Assembly (NCBI GenBank): GCA_018267275.1
Contig: JAFDYV010000010.1
Location: 1 to 64,000, forward strand
Origin: Bacteroidota bacterium
GTDB taxonomy: Bacteria > Bacteroidota > Bacteroidia > Cytophagales > Cyclobacteriaceae
Reading direction: 5' to 3'
DNA length: 64,000 bases
Shown: positions 25,310 to 33,724 of the stretch, in pieces
Layout of the letters: each line of letters begins with the position of its first letter
How positions within the stretch are numbered: the first letter of the stretch is position 1
Notes under the pieces: model-generated
The model's input: only the letters and a program-made list of their open reading frames with translations
Databases searched by the model: none
Told to the model about the DNA's origin: nothing
Program-made: the position numbers and the translations under genes

Positions 25310-25621
25310 ATGATGCAGGCACAACTTTTTTTTGACAAAGATGATCGCAAGCAAGACATGCCACTACACAAGTACATTTTAGAATTTTTGGTGAAGAGAG
25401 GCATTGCGGGTGCAACCATGTTTGAAGGCGTGGCGGGCTTTGGCCAAAACGATTACATTCAGCGACCCACGCAGCTATTTTCATTTGATGAGGTGCCGGT
25501 GATGATCACCTTTATTGATGAAGACGAAAAAGTTAAATCGGCACTTACGGAATTAAGAAAGCTGACAAACATTGGATTATTTATTGCGCACCCCGTTTCG
25601 GTGTGGCCTGCGGCTAAATGA
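25310..25621 (+). CDS. DUF190 (PII-like) protein in the efflux operon
   Basis: This ~103-residue protein matches DUF190: GIAGATMFEGVAGFG in the centre and VPVMITFIDEDEKV towards the end. DUF190 proteins have a PII-like ferredoxin fold and often sit next to ion transporters such as fluoride or potassium systems. ATG at 25310 is preferred over an in-frame TTG at 25298. The stop overlaps the pump ATG by four bases, so the two are translationally coupled. A regulatory role, sensing a nucleotide or ion to set pump activity, is an inference. Confidence 0.85.
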   Translation: MMQAQLFFDKDDRKQDMPLHKYILEFLVKRGIAGATMFEGVAGFGQNDYIQRPTQLFSFDEVPVMITFIDEDEKVKSALTELRKLTNIGLFIAHPVSVWPAAK

Positions 25622-28600
25622 TTAAGCGCATCCTCATATTCTCCATGTCCAACCGCTGGTTGGTGATCGGTCTGAGCATCGCCCTGATGGCGCTGGGCTT
25701 TTGGAGTTTTGAGCAACTGAAAATTGAAGCCTATCCAGACATTGCCGACACCAATGTCATTGTCATTACAAAATTTAATGGACGCGCAGCCGAAGAGGTA
25801 GAGCAGCAAGTTACCATTCCGATTGAGCGCGCTTTGAATAGCGTGCCGCATGTAACCGACAGGCGCTCGCGAACCATTTTTGGCCTATCAGTAGTTCAAC
25901 TGAATTTTGATGAGACTGTAACGGATTATTTTGCTCGGCAGCAAGTGTTGGAACGGCTCACATCGGCTGATCTGCCGGATGGTGTAGAACCTCGCATTGC
26001 ACCGCTTACTACCGCTGTGGGTGAAATTTATCGTTACGTGATCGAGGGACCGCCTGACATGTCGCCACTTCAATTGCGCGATGTTCAAGATTGGATTATC
26101 ATTCCGAGACTGTTACAGGTACCTGGCATTGCCGATGTCACAACATTCGGTGGCCCGATCAAGCAGTTTCACATACTCACAGATCCAGCCAAGTTGCGCA
26201 AGTATGAGATGAACTTGCAAGAGGTGATGGATGCGGTGAATGCCAATAACCAAAATACTGGCGGTAACATAGTGGAGCAAGGTGGGCAGGGCTTTGCGGT
26301 ACGTGGGTTGGGAGCCATCAAAACCACCGAAGACCTAGAAAACATTGTTTTGAAGTCTGTAAATGGCGTGCCGGTATTTATGCGCGATGTAGCCTCAGTT
26401 GAGATTGCTCCGCCTCCGGCTTCTGGCGTACTCGGCTACCGCGTAAATTCAGAAAAGCTTGACGTGGTGGGCACCACCGAAGGCATTGTGTTGCTGCGTA
26501 GAGGCGAGAACCCAAGCATTGCGCTCGAATTACTGAAAGAGCAAATTAAGGAGCTAGAATTGCATGAGCTGCCCAAAGGCGTGAAGCTTAGAGTGCTGTA
26601 CGATCGCAGTTTCTTGATTGACCATTCTTTGGATACTGTGGCGGAGACCGTATTTATGGGTATTTCCATCGTGGTGATTTTGTTGGTAATGGTGTTGGGC
26701 AGTTTCCGTGCAGCGTTGGTGGTGGCCGCTACTATTCCATTTGCCATGCTGTTTGCTTTCATCATGATGAAGTTAACAGGTATCCCGGCAAATTTACTCT
26801 CGCTCGGGGCCATTGACTTTGGTGTAATTGTAGACGGTGCGTGTGTCATGGCTGAACATCTGATTCGAAAATATGTAAATGCCACCCCTGACGAAAAAGA
26901 AGAAGGTATCACTAAAATCACCTTGCTGTCAGCGCAAGAGGTCGGCCGTGAGATTTTCTTCTCCGTTGTGATTATCATGCTGGCCTACATGCCGATTTTG
27001 TTAATGCAACGTGTGGAAGGAAAGTTATTTTCTCCCATGGCACTCACTCTTGCATTTGCTGTATTGGGATCAATGATTTGCGCACTTACGCTCATTCCCG
27101 TCCTCATATCATTTGTATTCAGCCGCGCGATGAAGAAAGAAAAAATAATGCAAGGTAAGGCAAGACATTTCTTGATGGAGTCACTTACTCATATTTACGC
27201 GAAACTCTTACGCGTTATTTTTAAGTTCCCTAAAATAGTTGTGGTCAGTGGCTTTGTGATTGTAGCTTTTTTGATTTCGCTGGGAGCGAAACTCGGTACA
27301 GAATTCCTACCTGAACTGGATGAGGGGTCTATCTTTATGCGTTCGTTTATGCCGGCCGGTATCACCATCAAAGAAAACGCGAAGATTGCACCGCAGATAA
27401 GGGAGATTGTTTCAAGCAATTTCCCGGTTGAATTTGTGATTACACAAACCGGGCGCAACGATGACGGCACAGACCCATTCCCCACTGACCGTACTGAAAT
27501 TTTAGTAGGCTTAAAAGATTATGCATTGTGGGCCGATACGGTAAAAAAGAAAGACCTGGTGCAGCGCTTGCAGACAGAGTTACAAAATGAATTTCCGGGC
27601 TCGTTCTTTTCCACGGGCCAGCCCATTATTGACCAGGTGATGGAGATAGTCACAGGCTCAGCGGCAGACTTAGCCATTTCAATTGTAGGTTATGATTTTG
27701 ATTTGATGCGCCATAAAGCTGATAGCATCGCCACGATTGTGCGTGCAACAAGCGGTGCATCGGCCGTTAATATTGAACAAGAAGGTGCGCAAGCGCAGCT
27801 GGCCATTCGCATCGACCGAAAAGCGGCTGCTCGGTATGGCATTAATGTGTCTGATGTACAGAACATGGTGGAGGCGGCAATAGGAGGGAAGCCCATCGGC
27901 ACGGTGTATGATGGAGCAAAGAAGTACGACATTGTGGTACGCTACATCCCCGAGGCTCGTAACTCAATGGAAGCAATCAAAAACTTACAGGTATCTGCCT
28001 CCAATGGCTCACTCATTCCGCTTGACCAAATTGCGAAGGTGGAGTATGTAGAAGGTCAAACCAATATTTACCGCTTGAATGGCAAGAGGATGATAACGGT
28101 TCGCACCAACATACGCGGGCGAGATCAAGGTGGTTTTGTTAGTGAAGTTCGGAGAAAAATTGAAGCGAACATTCATGTGCCCGATGGCTACGAAGTGTTG
28201 TACGGAGGCCAATATGAGAACTTAGAGCGAGCCGGCTCACAGTTGGCAATTTCTATACCGCTTACAATTGTGGTGGTCTTTATATTTTTATGGATGTTGT
28301 TTAAAGAACTGAAGTCAACACTCCTCACTGTTACCTGTATCTTATTTGCGTTGGGTGGTGGCATCTTGGCCCTTGAGTTGCGCGGATACAACTTCAACGT
28401 GTCGGCTGGTGTGGGATTCGTTTCAATTTTCGGTATTTCGGTAATGGCAGGTGTGTTGCTGATCTCGGCACTTAATCGGGAAGTTGCTTCAGGTAGTGGC
28501 GATTTGTTTGATATTGTTTTCCGAACTTCTACCGAGCAACTTAAAGCAATATTGGCGATTATGCTCGTAGCAATTGTCGGCTTGTTTCCCGCGGCCTTTT

Positions 28601-28752
28601 CTTCGGGTATAGGGTCTGATGTGCAACGGCCTTTGGCCACGGTGATCATAGGTGGCCTTACGAGTACGTTGATTTTTGTGCCTACGATCATGCCTCCGCT
28701 GTATTGGTTGCTGTTGAAAAAGAAGAACGAAGGATCGGTGCAGAACTTTTGA
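25618..28752 (+). CDS. Heavy-metal RND efflux pump (CzcA/CusA type)
   Basis: At 1044 residues and twelve predicted membrane helices with two large periplasmic loops, this is a complete RND pump. The fourth helix reads LGAIDFGVIVDGACVMAEH, the DFG-DG proton-relay pattern of heavy-metal efflux (HME) pumps and not of drug pumps. The N-terminus has the usual R-W-L-V-x-G-L first helix and EAYPDIADTNV motif. It completes the operon channel, adaptor, DUF190, pump. The substrate could be Co/Zn/Cd/Ni or Cu/Ag. I cannot separate these by eye. Confidence 0.9.
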   Translation: MIKRILIFSMSNRWLVIGLSIALMALGFWSFEQLKIEAYPDIADTNVIVITKFNGRAAEEVEQQVTIPIERALNSVPHVTDRRSRTIFGLSVVQLNFDETVTDYFARQQVLERLTSADLPDGVEPRIAPLTTAVGEIYRYVIEGPPDMSPLQLRDVQDWIIIPRLLQVPGIADVTTFGGPIKQFHILTDPAKLRKYEMNLQEVMDAVNANNQNTGGNIVEQGGQGFAVRGLGAIKTTEDLENIVLKSVNGVPVFMRDVASVEIAPPPASGVLGYRVNSEKLDVVGTTEGIVLLRRGENPSIALELLKEQIKELELHELPKGVKLRVLYDRSFLIDHSLDTVAETVFMGISIVVILLVMVLGSFRAALVVAATIPFAMLFAFIMMKLTGIPANLLSLGAIDFGVIVDGACVMAEHLIRKYVNATPDEKEEGITKITLLSAQEVGREIFFSVVIIMLAYMPILLMQRVEGKLFSPMALTLAFAVLGSMICALTLIPVLISFVFSRAMKKEKIMQGKARHFLMESLTHIYAKLLRVIFKFPKIVVVSGFVIVAFLISLGAKLGTEFLPELDEGSIFMRSFMPAGITIKENAKIAPQIREIVSSNFPVEFVITQTGRNDDGTDPFPTDRTEILVGLKDYALWADTVKKKDLVQRLQTELQNEFPGSFFSTGQPIIDQVMEIVTGSAADLAISIVGYDFDLMRHKADSIATIVRATSGASAVNIEQEGAQAQLAIRIDRKAAARYGINVSDVQNMVEAAIGGKPIGTVYDGAKKYDIVVRYIPEARNSMEAIKNLQVSASNGSLIPLDQIAKVEYVEGQTNIYRLNGKRMITVRTNIRGRDQGGFVSEVRRKIEANIHVPDGYEVLYGGQYENLERAGSQLAISIPLTIVVVFIFLWMLFKELKSTLLTVTCILFALGGGILALELRGYNFNVSAGVGFVSIFGISVMAGVLLISALNREVASGSGDLFDIVFRTSTEQLKAILAIMLVAIVGLFPAAFSSGIGSDVQRPLATVIIGGLTSTLIFVPTIMPPLYWLLLKKKNEGSVQNF

Positions 28753-28855
28753 TTGCGTTTGGGCGATGTTAACAGCCTCTTGCCGCGCAAAAAGAGCGTA
28801 CAGACTTTTTCATTTAGGCTCCTCTGTTTATTCATTTACATTTAGTCAAAAAATT

Positions 28856-29455
28856 ATGAGAACGAAGTATTTAGCATTTGTTCTGGCATTTGGATTTCAA
28901 ACAGCCTTTGCGCAAGTGCAACCTGCACCCCCCGATGCCAATGCCAGCCTTAATAGTCGCTTCGCCTATATGAAGGGTACCTCACAGACCTTTCAAGACT
29001 ACAAGGTCATTAAAGAAGTGCGCCTCGATGAATTTTGGCGAATGACGATGGATTCGGTTATTAAGCAACGGCAGGCAATCAAGCAATCTCAACAGACCGT
29101 TGATTTACTGACGAAGCAACTTGCCGCAACAGGTGCGTCAGTCAAAACCATTCAAGCCTCCATGGCAGACTTGGTTCATGACAGTACCCACATTTCTTTT
29201 TTAGGAATTCCGTTCAATAAATTATTGTTCAACATGCTAGTGTTAGCGGTCGTAGGTGTGCTGGTGTTCTTAATTGTATTGTTGCTGGGAAGAACTCGGT
29301 TAGTAAACAACGCGATGAAAGAAAAGCTGGATGCACTACAGTCCATCACAGATGAATTCGAGCAATACAAACGGAAGGCATTAGAAAAAGAGAAGAAGTT
29401 ATCGCGCGAGTTGCAAACAGAAAGAAATAAACTATTGGAACTCAAACGTATTTGA
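28856..29455 (+). CDS. Secreted single-pass coiled-coil protein
   Basis: ATG at 28856 starts a signal peptide (MRTKYLAFVLAFGFQTAFAQ). An open frame reaching back to 28766 would bury it, so I use the later start (199 aa). The mature part has a coiled coil (residues 55-95), one membrane helix (NMLVLAVVGVLVFLIVLLLG) and a second, highly charged coiled coil to the end (EFEQYKRKALEKEKKLSRELQTE in part). This architecture is seen in Cytophagales but has no assigned function. Confidence 0.65.
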   Translation: MRTKYLAFVLAFGFQTAFAQVQPAPPDANASLNSRFAYMKGTSQTFQDYKVIKEVRLDEFWRMTMDSVIKQRQAIKQSQQTVDLLTKQLAATGASVKTIQASMADLVHDSTHISFLGIPFNKLLFNMLVLAVVGVLVFLIVLLLGRTRLVNNAMKEKLDALQSITDEFEQYKRKALEKEKKLSRELQTERNKLLELKRI

Positions 29456-30244
29456 CTACTGGTAAACACGGATGTAGTCCACTTCCATGCGTTGAGGCCA
29501 AATCGAGTCATCAATACCCTCTTTACCACCCCAATTGCCGCCCACAGCAATATTTAAAATGAGGTGAAACTTTTGGTCGAACGGCCAGCCGTTAAAATCG
29601 TCATTTGGGTTTTTCATTACCGAATGGTATAACTTGTCGTCTACGAAAAAATCGATTTGATTGTCTTTCCAATCGATCGCATACAAATGAAAAGCGTCCG
29701 AACAATCGCCAACAGTTACCTTACCTTCTTGCTGTGTTTGTTGAATGTGATTGTATTTTTTGCTGTGAAGTGTACCGTGGATTACTCCTTGATCGTAGCC
29801 TACATGCTCCATGATGTCAATTTCGCCACTGGTGGGCCATCCGCCATATTTCCAATCGGTCGGCAACATCCAAATGGCTGGCCACGTACCCCTGCCTTTT
29901 GGTAGTTTGGCGCGTACTTCCACTCTTCCGTATAGCCAATCGCCTTTGTGTTTGGATATTATTCGTGCTGAGCTGTAGGCCCTTCCATTTAGTGAATCTT
30001 GGTGCGCTTCAATGATTAGATTTCCGTTTTCGATACGTACATTTTTTGTACGCTGAGTATAGTATTGAGCCTCGTTATTGCCCCAGCCACATACATGGGG
30101 ACAACCATCGCCCAAGTCATAGCTCCATTTGGTGCTGTCGGGTACACCTTCCAAATCAAATTCATCTGCCCAAACCAATTTTGGCGGAGCGTTGCATGAG
30201 GCCAGCAATGCCACAAGTAAAAGAGATATCCATGCGTTTTTCAT
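29456..30244 (-). CDS. Glycoside hydrolase family 16 lipoprotein
   Basis: GH16 enzymes cleave beta-1,3 or mixed-linkage glucans and related polymers. The catalytic signature GEIDIMEHVG has the nucleophile Glu, assisting Asp and acid/base Glu. GRGTWPAIWMLP and FHLILNIAVGGNWGG are further family segments. The N-terminus is a lipoprotein signal (LLVALLASC), which would place it on the cell surface or outer membrane. Its ATG overlaps the stop of the SemiSWEET gene by four bases, so enzyme and sugar porter are co-translated. Confidence 0.92.
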   Translation of the reverse strand: MKNAWISLLLVALLASCNAPPKLVWADEFDLEGVPDSTKWSYDLGDGCPHVCGWGNNEAQYYTQRTKNVRIENGNLIIEAHQDSLNGRAYSSARIISKHKGDWLYGRVEVRAKLPKGRGTWPAIWMLPTDWKYGGWPTSGEIDIMEHVGYDQGVIHGTLHSKKYNHIQQTQQEGKVTVGDCSDAFHLYAIDWKDNQIDFFVDDKLYHSVMKNPNDDFNGWPFDQKFHLILNIAVGGNWGGKEGIDDSIWPQRMEVDYIRVYQ

Positions 30245-30501
30245 TTTTTGGCAAAGGCTACTTTAAAATAAATCAACAATAAGCTCAAGATGCACACGAT
30301 GCTGTTCGCGATAATCACGGGCCATAGCATCAATGCGAAAGCGTAGGTAAGCCACACCAGGGTGCTCAGCAACACAATTAGCATCATTGTTAAACTTAAA
30401 TCACCCACGCTTCGTGTCTTCCATACTTTATATACTTGGGGAATAAATGTGACGCTGGTGAGGAAAGCGCCAAAATGACCAACTGCTTCGATCCAGTTCA
30501 T
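30241..30501 (-). CDS. SemiSWEET sugar transporter
   Basis: This 86-residue protein has three membrane helices and the PQ-loop signature TFIPQVYKVWKTRS of SemiSWEETs, which work as dimers and move small sugars by facilitated diffusion. It is the first gene of a two-gene operon with the GH16 glucanase (ATGA overlap). This suggests that it takes up the sugars released by that enzyme, though in diderms a route across the outer membrane would also be needed. Confidence 0.9.
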   Translation of the reverse strand: MNWIEAVGHFGAFLTSVTFIPQVYKVWKTRSVGDLSLTMMLIVLLSTLVWLTYAFALMLWPVIIANSIVCILSLLLIYFKVAFAKK

Positions 30502-30540
30502 ATTTTTTGATTTAAGATTTCGACAAGATTTTAAGCCTCC

Positions 30541-31101
30541 TTAATTGTTATAAAAATTCATCGTTCGCTCTGGACCAATCGTGCAAAAAGACAAAATCAT
30601 TTCAATGGCGCGATCCATGTGTTGTGGCAGTGCTTTAAATTCATCTTGTGTAAAATTGCCCAGCACGTGATCTACTTGTTGTCCTTTCGCAAACTCGCTA
30701 CCGATGCCAAACCGCAATCGGGCATAATCTTGGCCACCCAAGGTTTGCTCTATGTTTTTCAATCCGTTGTGTCCGGCTGCGCTGCCTTTCGTGCGCATTC
30801 GCAAGCTGCCAAAGGGCAAGGCTATTTCGTCTACCACAACTAATAAGTTTTCTTTCGGTATTTTGAGGTCTTGCAGCCAGTAAGCGATTGCTTTGCCGCT
30901 TAGGTTCATGTAAGTATTGGGTTTGATCAAATGAATCTGCTTGCCTTTGTATTTAAGCTCGGCCCTATCTGCCAATCGTTCGGTACTAAATTCAATTTTA
31001 TGATTATCGGCAAGCCGATCTAACACCAAGAAGCCCGCATTGTGCCGGGTGAGTTCATATTCCGGCCCAATATTGCCGAGGCCTGCAATGAGGTATTTCA
31101 T
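30541..31101 (-). CDS. pth: Peptidyl-tRNA hydrolase
   Basis: This 186-residue enzyme releases tRNA from stalled peptidyl-tRNA. The hallmarks are GLGNIGPEYELTRHN with Asn10 and catalytic His20, NTYMNLSG, and GSAAGHNGLKNI. There is no signal peptide. It lies behind rplY on the same strand, but a strong terminator separates them, so it probably has its own promoter or relies on read-through. Confidence 0.95.
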   Translation of the reverse strand: MKYLIAGLGNIGPEYELTRHNAGFLVLDRLADNHKIEFSTERLADRAELKYKGKQIHLIKPNTYMNLSGKAIAYWLQDLKIPKENLLVVVDEIALPFGSLRMRTKGSAAGHNGLKNIEQTLGGQDYARLRFGIGSEFAKGQQVDHVLGNFTQDEFKALPQHMDRAIEMILSFCTIGPERTMNFYNN

Positions 31102-31133
31102 TGAAACAAAGCTAGGGAAAGAAATTCCGACTC

Positions 31134-31169
31134 AAAAAAAATCCCGCCACCGATTTGGTAGCGGGATTT
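31134..31169 (-). terminator. Rho-independent terminator after rplY
   Basis: On the minus strand a stem of AAATCCCGC and GCGGGATTT is followed by a T run. It lies between the rplY stop and the pth start. Confidence 0.8.
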
Positions 31170-31190
31170 GAAAAAATCAAAAAGCAAGAT

Positions 31191-31874
31191 TTACTTCTTC
31201 TTCTCGTCTTTCTTAGGAGCATCTGCCTTCTTGGCATCGCCAGCAGCAGCAGCCGGAGCGGCAGCACCTGCGGCTGGAGCAGCGGCACCCTCAGCAGGGG
31301 CAGCAGCAGCCGTTTCTTCAGCAACTTTTGCAGCGCGTGGCACTTCAACAGATGCGATGGCAGCGGCTTTTGGATCTAAGAAATCAAGGTTAGGCATGTT
31401 CATGTCACCCACCTTAATGGCATGGTGAAAATCCAACTCTGTACAGTCAATATCGATGTGGTCAGGCATGTGCTTGGGGAAAGCAGCTACCTTCAATGCA
31501 GCGCGCTTGCGCACCAACAATCCACCTTTCGCTACGCCTTTTGCTTGGCCTACCAAGCGAACAGGAATTTCCATTTTGATTTTGCGATCTTCGCTGATGC
31601 GCAAAAAGTCTACGTGTAAAATGATTTCACTCACAGGGTGAAACTGTACCTCTTGCATGATTGCTTGGCACTCTTCACCTTCAATATTCAAATGAACAAA
31701 GTGTGCTTCGTTGGTGTACACCAAGTCGCGGAACAGGATTACGGGAGCATAGAAATGTACTTGCTCTCCGCCTCCGTACAACACACATGGCACGTTGCCT
31801 TCTTCGCGAACCTTGGCAGAATCTGTCTTGCCGAGATTTGCTCTTCGATACCCTATAATCTCGATGGTTTTCAT
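31191..31874 (-). CDS. rplY: Ribosomal protein L25 (CTC family, long form)
   Basis: Residues 1-90 are the L25 5S-rRNA-binding domain (EIIGYRRANLGKTDSAKVREEGNVPCVLYGG). The following beta domain of the CTC/TL5 long form is also present (VDFLRISEDRKIKMEIPVRLVG, in part). The last ~40 residues are a low-complexity Ala/Pro tail ending in Lys-rich KKDEKKK, a variable extension in this phylum. It follows prs by 36 bases on the same strand; prs-rplY linkage is common in bacteria. Confidence 0.93.
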   Translation of the reverse strand: MKTIEIIGYRRANLGKTDSAKVREEGNVPCVLYGGGEQVHFYAPVILFRDLVYTNEAHFVHLNIEGEECQAIMQEVQFHPVSEIILHVDFLRISEDRKIKMEIPVRLVGQAKGVAKGGLLVRKRAALKVAAFPKHMPDHIDIDCTELDFHHAIKVGDMNMPNLDFLDPKAAAIASVEVPRAAKVAEETAAAAPAEGAAAPAAGAAAPAAAAGDAKKADAPKKDEKKK

Positions 31875-31910
31875 AATTGTTTTTTGTTTATGGTTAAAAT
31901 TAAAAATTGA

Positions 31911-32840
31911 TTACAAACGAATGAACAATGAGCTGATGGACTCATGGTCGTGGATCTTGCGAATGGCCTTGGCAAAAAGGTCAGACACGGTGAGGACTTT
32001 GATCTTAGAGACGTTTTGCTTCAGTGGGATAGTATCACTTACTACCAGTTCCACTAAGTCAGACCCTTGAATATTCTCATATGCCTTGCCAGACAATACC
32101 GGGTGCGTACAGATGGCTCGTACGGACGAAGCGCCTTTTTCCTTTAATAGACTGGCTGCCTTGCAAAGCGTGCCTCCAGTATCAACCAAATCATCAACCA
32201 AAATCACGTCTTTGCCTTCCACTTCGCCAATCAAACGCATCGCCTCAATCTTGTTTGCTTCTTTGCGGTATTTGTCGCACACAGCTAACTCAGCATTGAA
32301 AAACTTTGCAAAACTACGGGCGCGTTTGATGCCCCCCACGTCAGGCGAAGCAAACATGATGTTGCTTAAGTTCAGCGACTTTAAGTAGGGAACGAAAATA
32401 TAGTTACCATCCAGGTGGTCAACTGGAATATCAAAAAAGCCTTGAATCTGATCGGCATGTAAGTCGCAGGTCATCACGCGTGTGGCGCCAGCGGCAGAAA
32501 GAAGGTTGGCAATCAGTTTAGCTGCAATAGCTACCCGTGGTTTGTCTTTTCTATCTTGGCGGGCGTAACCAAAATACGGAATGATCACGTTTACCGTTGA
32601 TGCACTGGCGCGTTTAGCCGCGTCAATCATCAACAACAGCTCCATGAAATTTTCGGCAGGTGCGAAAGTAGATTGTATGACGAATACATCGTGACCGCGC
32701 ACCGATTCACCAATAAAGGGTGACATTTCGCCATCGCTGAACTGCTGGTAATCTACTCGTCCCAATGGCTCGCCATAAGCATCAGCAATTTTCTCAGCTA
32801 GATAAGTCGTAGCGCGCCCCGAAAAAAGTTTTACCGCCAT
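31911..32840 (-). CDS. prs: Ribose-phosphate pyrophosphokinase
   Basis: The enzyme makes PRPP from ribose 5-phosphate and ATP for nucleotide, His and Trp synthesis. All motifs are seen: RKDKPRVAIAAKL (the flexible loop region), DLHADQIQGFF, and the PRPP-binding loop DDLVDTGGTL. The length of 309 residues is typical. It is co-directional with rplY and lies just downstream of tRNA-Gln, from which it is separated by a terminator. Confidence 0.96.
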   Translation of the reverse strand: MAVKLFSGRATTYLAEKIADAYGEPLGRVDYQQFSDGEMSPFIGESVRGHDVFVIQSTFAPAENFMELLLMIDAAKRASASTVNVIIPYFGYARQDRKDKPRVAIAAKLIANLLSAAGATRVMTCDLHADQIQGFFDIPVDHLDGNYIFVPYLKSLNLSNIMFASPDVGGIKRARSFAKFFNAELAVCDKYRKEANKIEAMRLIGEVEGKDVILVDDLVDTGGTLCKAASLLKEKGASSVRAICTHPVLSGKAYENIQGSDLVELVVSDTIPLKQNVSKIKVLTVSDLFAKAIRKIHDHESISSLFIRL

Positions 32841-32858
32841 AATTCAGAAACGTTAACT

Positions 32859-32890
32859 AAAAACCCGCATCGGCAAGCGAGGCGGGTTTT
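32859..32890 (-). terminator. Rho-independent terminator after tRNA-Gln
   Basis: An AAAACCCGC and GCGGGTTTT stem lies between the tRNA 3' end and the prs start. On the minus strand it ends in a T run. Confidence 0.78.
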
Positions 32891-32895
32891 GGTGG

Positions 32896-32966
32896 TTGTC
32901 CTACTAGGATTCGAACCTAGAAAAGCAGAATCAAAATCTGCTGTGTTACCATTACACCATAGGACA
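32896..32966 (-). tRNA. tRNA-Gln (anticodon TTG)
   Basis: On the minus strand a 71-base cloverleaf is visible. The acceptor stem pairs TGTCCTA with TAGGACA, the D arm contains GGTGTAATGG, the anticodon stem GCAGA/TCTGC encloses loop TTTTGAT, and the T arm is CTAGG-TTCGAAT-CCTAG. The anticodon is TTG, which reads CAA/CAG (Gln). CCA is not encoded. A TACCTTTG box on the minus strand (32993-33000) is a likely -7 promoter element. Confidence 0.95.
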
Positions 32967-32992
32967 ATTTTGGTCCTTCAAAAAAAGGTCTG

Positions 32993-33021
32993 CAAAGGTA
33001 GAATTAATTTCGAAATGCAAA
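32993..33021 (-). promoter_or_regulatory. Probable promoter of tRNA-Gln
   Basis: On the minus strand TACCTTTG (32993-33000) fits TAnnTTTG, and TTTG at 33018-33021 is a possible -33 element. The spacing of 17 is slightly short of the usual 19-21. Confidence 0.45.
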
Positions 33022-33075
33022 AACCGAATTTTCAAGGTTTTTGAAGGAATATTCACCTTTTTTGACTGCCTTGGA

Positions 33076-33648
33076 TTACGGCAATTCGGTTTCTTTTTGA
33101 GGTGCGCCCTCCACAAAGCCCTCAGCCCAAAAACGATACTTATCCAAAATAGAAATTACGGCATTACGTAAGTGCCTTTGGTTGTTGAAGTCGATGCTGC
33201 CGTAATAAGTGGTGGCATAGCCCTGCCAAATAGAACGGTTCTGTCGCCTGTCAAAGAACTGGATTAATAGCGTGCCGGTTTTCAAGTTGAGCTTTTTGGG
33301 GTTGTAGTTGAGGTCTACTTGCTGTGTTTTCACCCATTCTTCAATATCAGGCTGTACATAGCCGTTAAAACGAAGGCTGTCAGCATACATTTTGAAGCCA
33401 ATAATCAAATGCGGCCGTGTGTCGGTTTGCTTGTAACCCAAAAAACGCATGCGACTGATAATTGATTTTTCAATCAACTCCGTAGTAGCTGTAGTATCCA
33501 CGAAACCGAGTGGCTTCATCAAAGTAAATGTCCGGTAACGTTTGAAATTACCGCGGTAGCTGTAATCGTATTCAACGGGCAGTTCTTTATAGCCCAGGCA
33601 AGAAGCAAGCGAAAGGAGAGCAAGAGCGTAGAGCACAGATTTCTTCAT
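33076..33648 (-). CDS. DUF4136 lipoprotein
   Basis: A lipoprotein signal (ALLSLASC, Cys17) is followed by a DUF4136-like domain: DYSYRGNFKRYRTFTL near the N-terminus, RMRFLGYKQTDTRPHLIIGF in the middle and IWQGYATTYYG later. Such proteins are small periplasmic lipoproteins of unknown role, common in Bacteroidota. The gene is divergent from ppc. Confidence 0.8.
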   Translation of the reverse strand: MKKSVLYALALLSLASCLGYKELPVEYDYSYRGNFKRYRTFTLMKPLGFVDTTATTELIEKSIISRMRFLGYKQTDTRPHLIIGFKMYADSLRFNGYVQPDIEEWVKTQQVDLNYNPKKLNLKTGTLLIQFFDRRQNRSIWQGYATTYYGSIDFNNQRHLRNAVISILDKYRFWAEGFVEGAPQKETELP

Positions 33649-33724
33649 AGCTCAAGGGTTTAGATGTTGAAAGTTACCGTAAATTAGGGCGAAGTACAAG
33701 TGGTCACCAACATTAAAGTAAATC

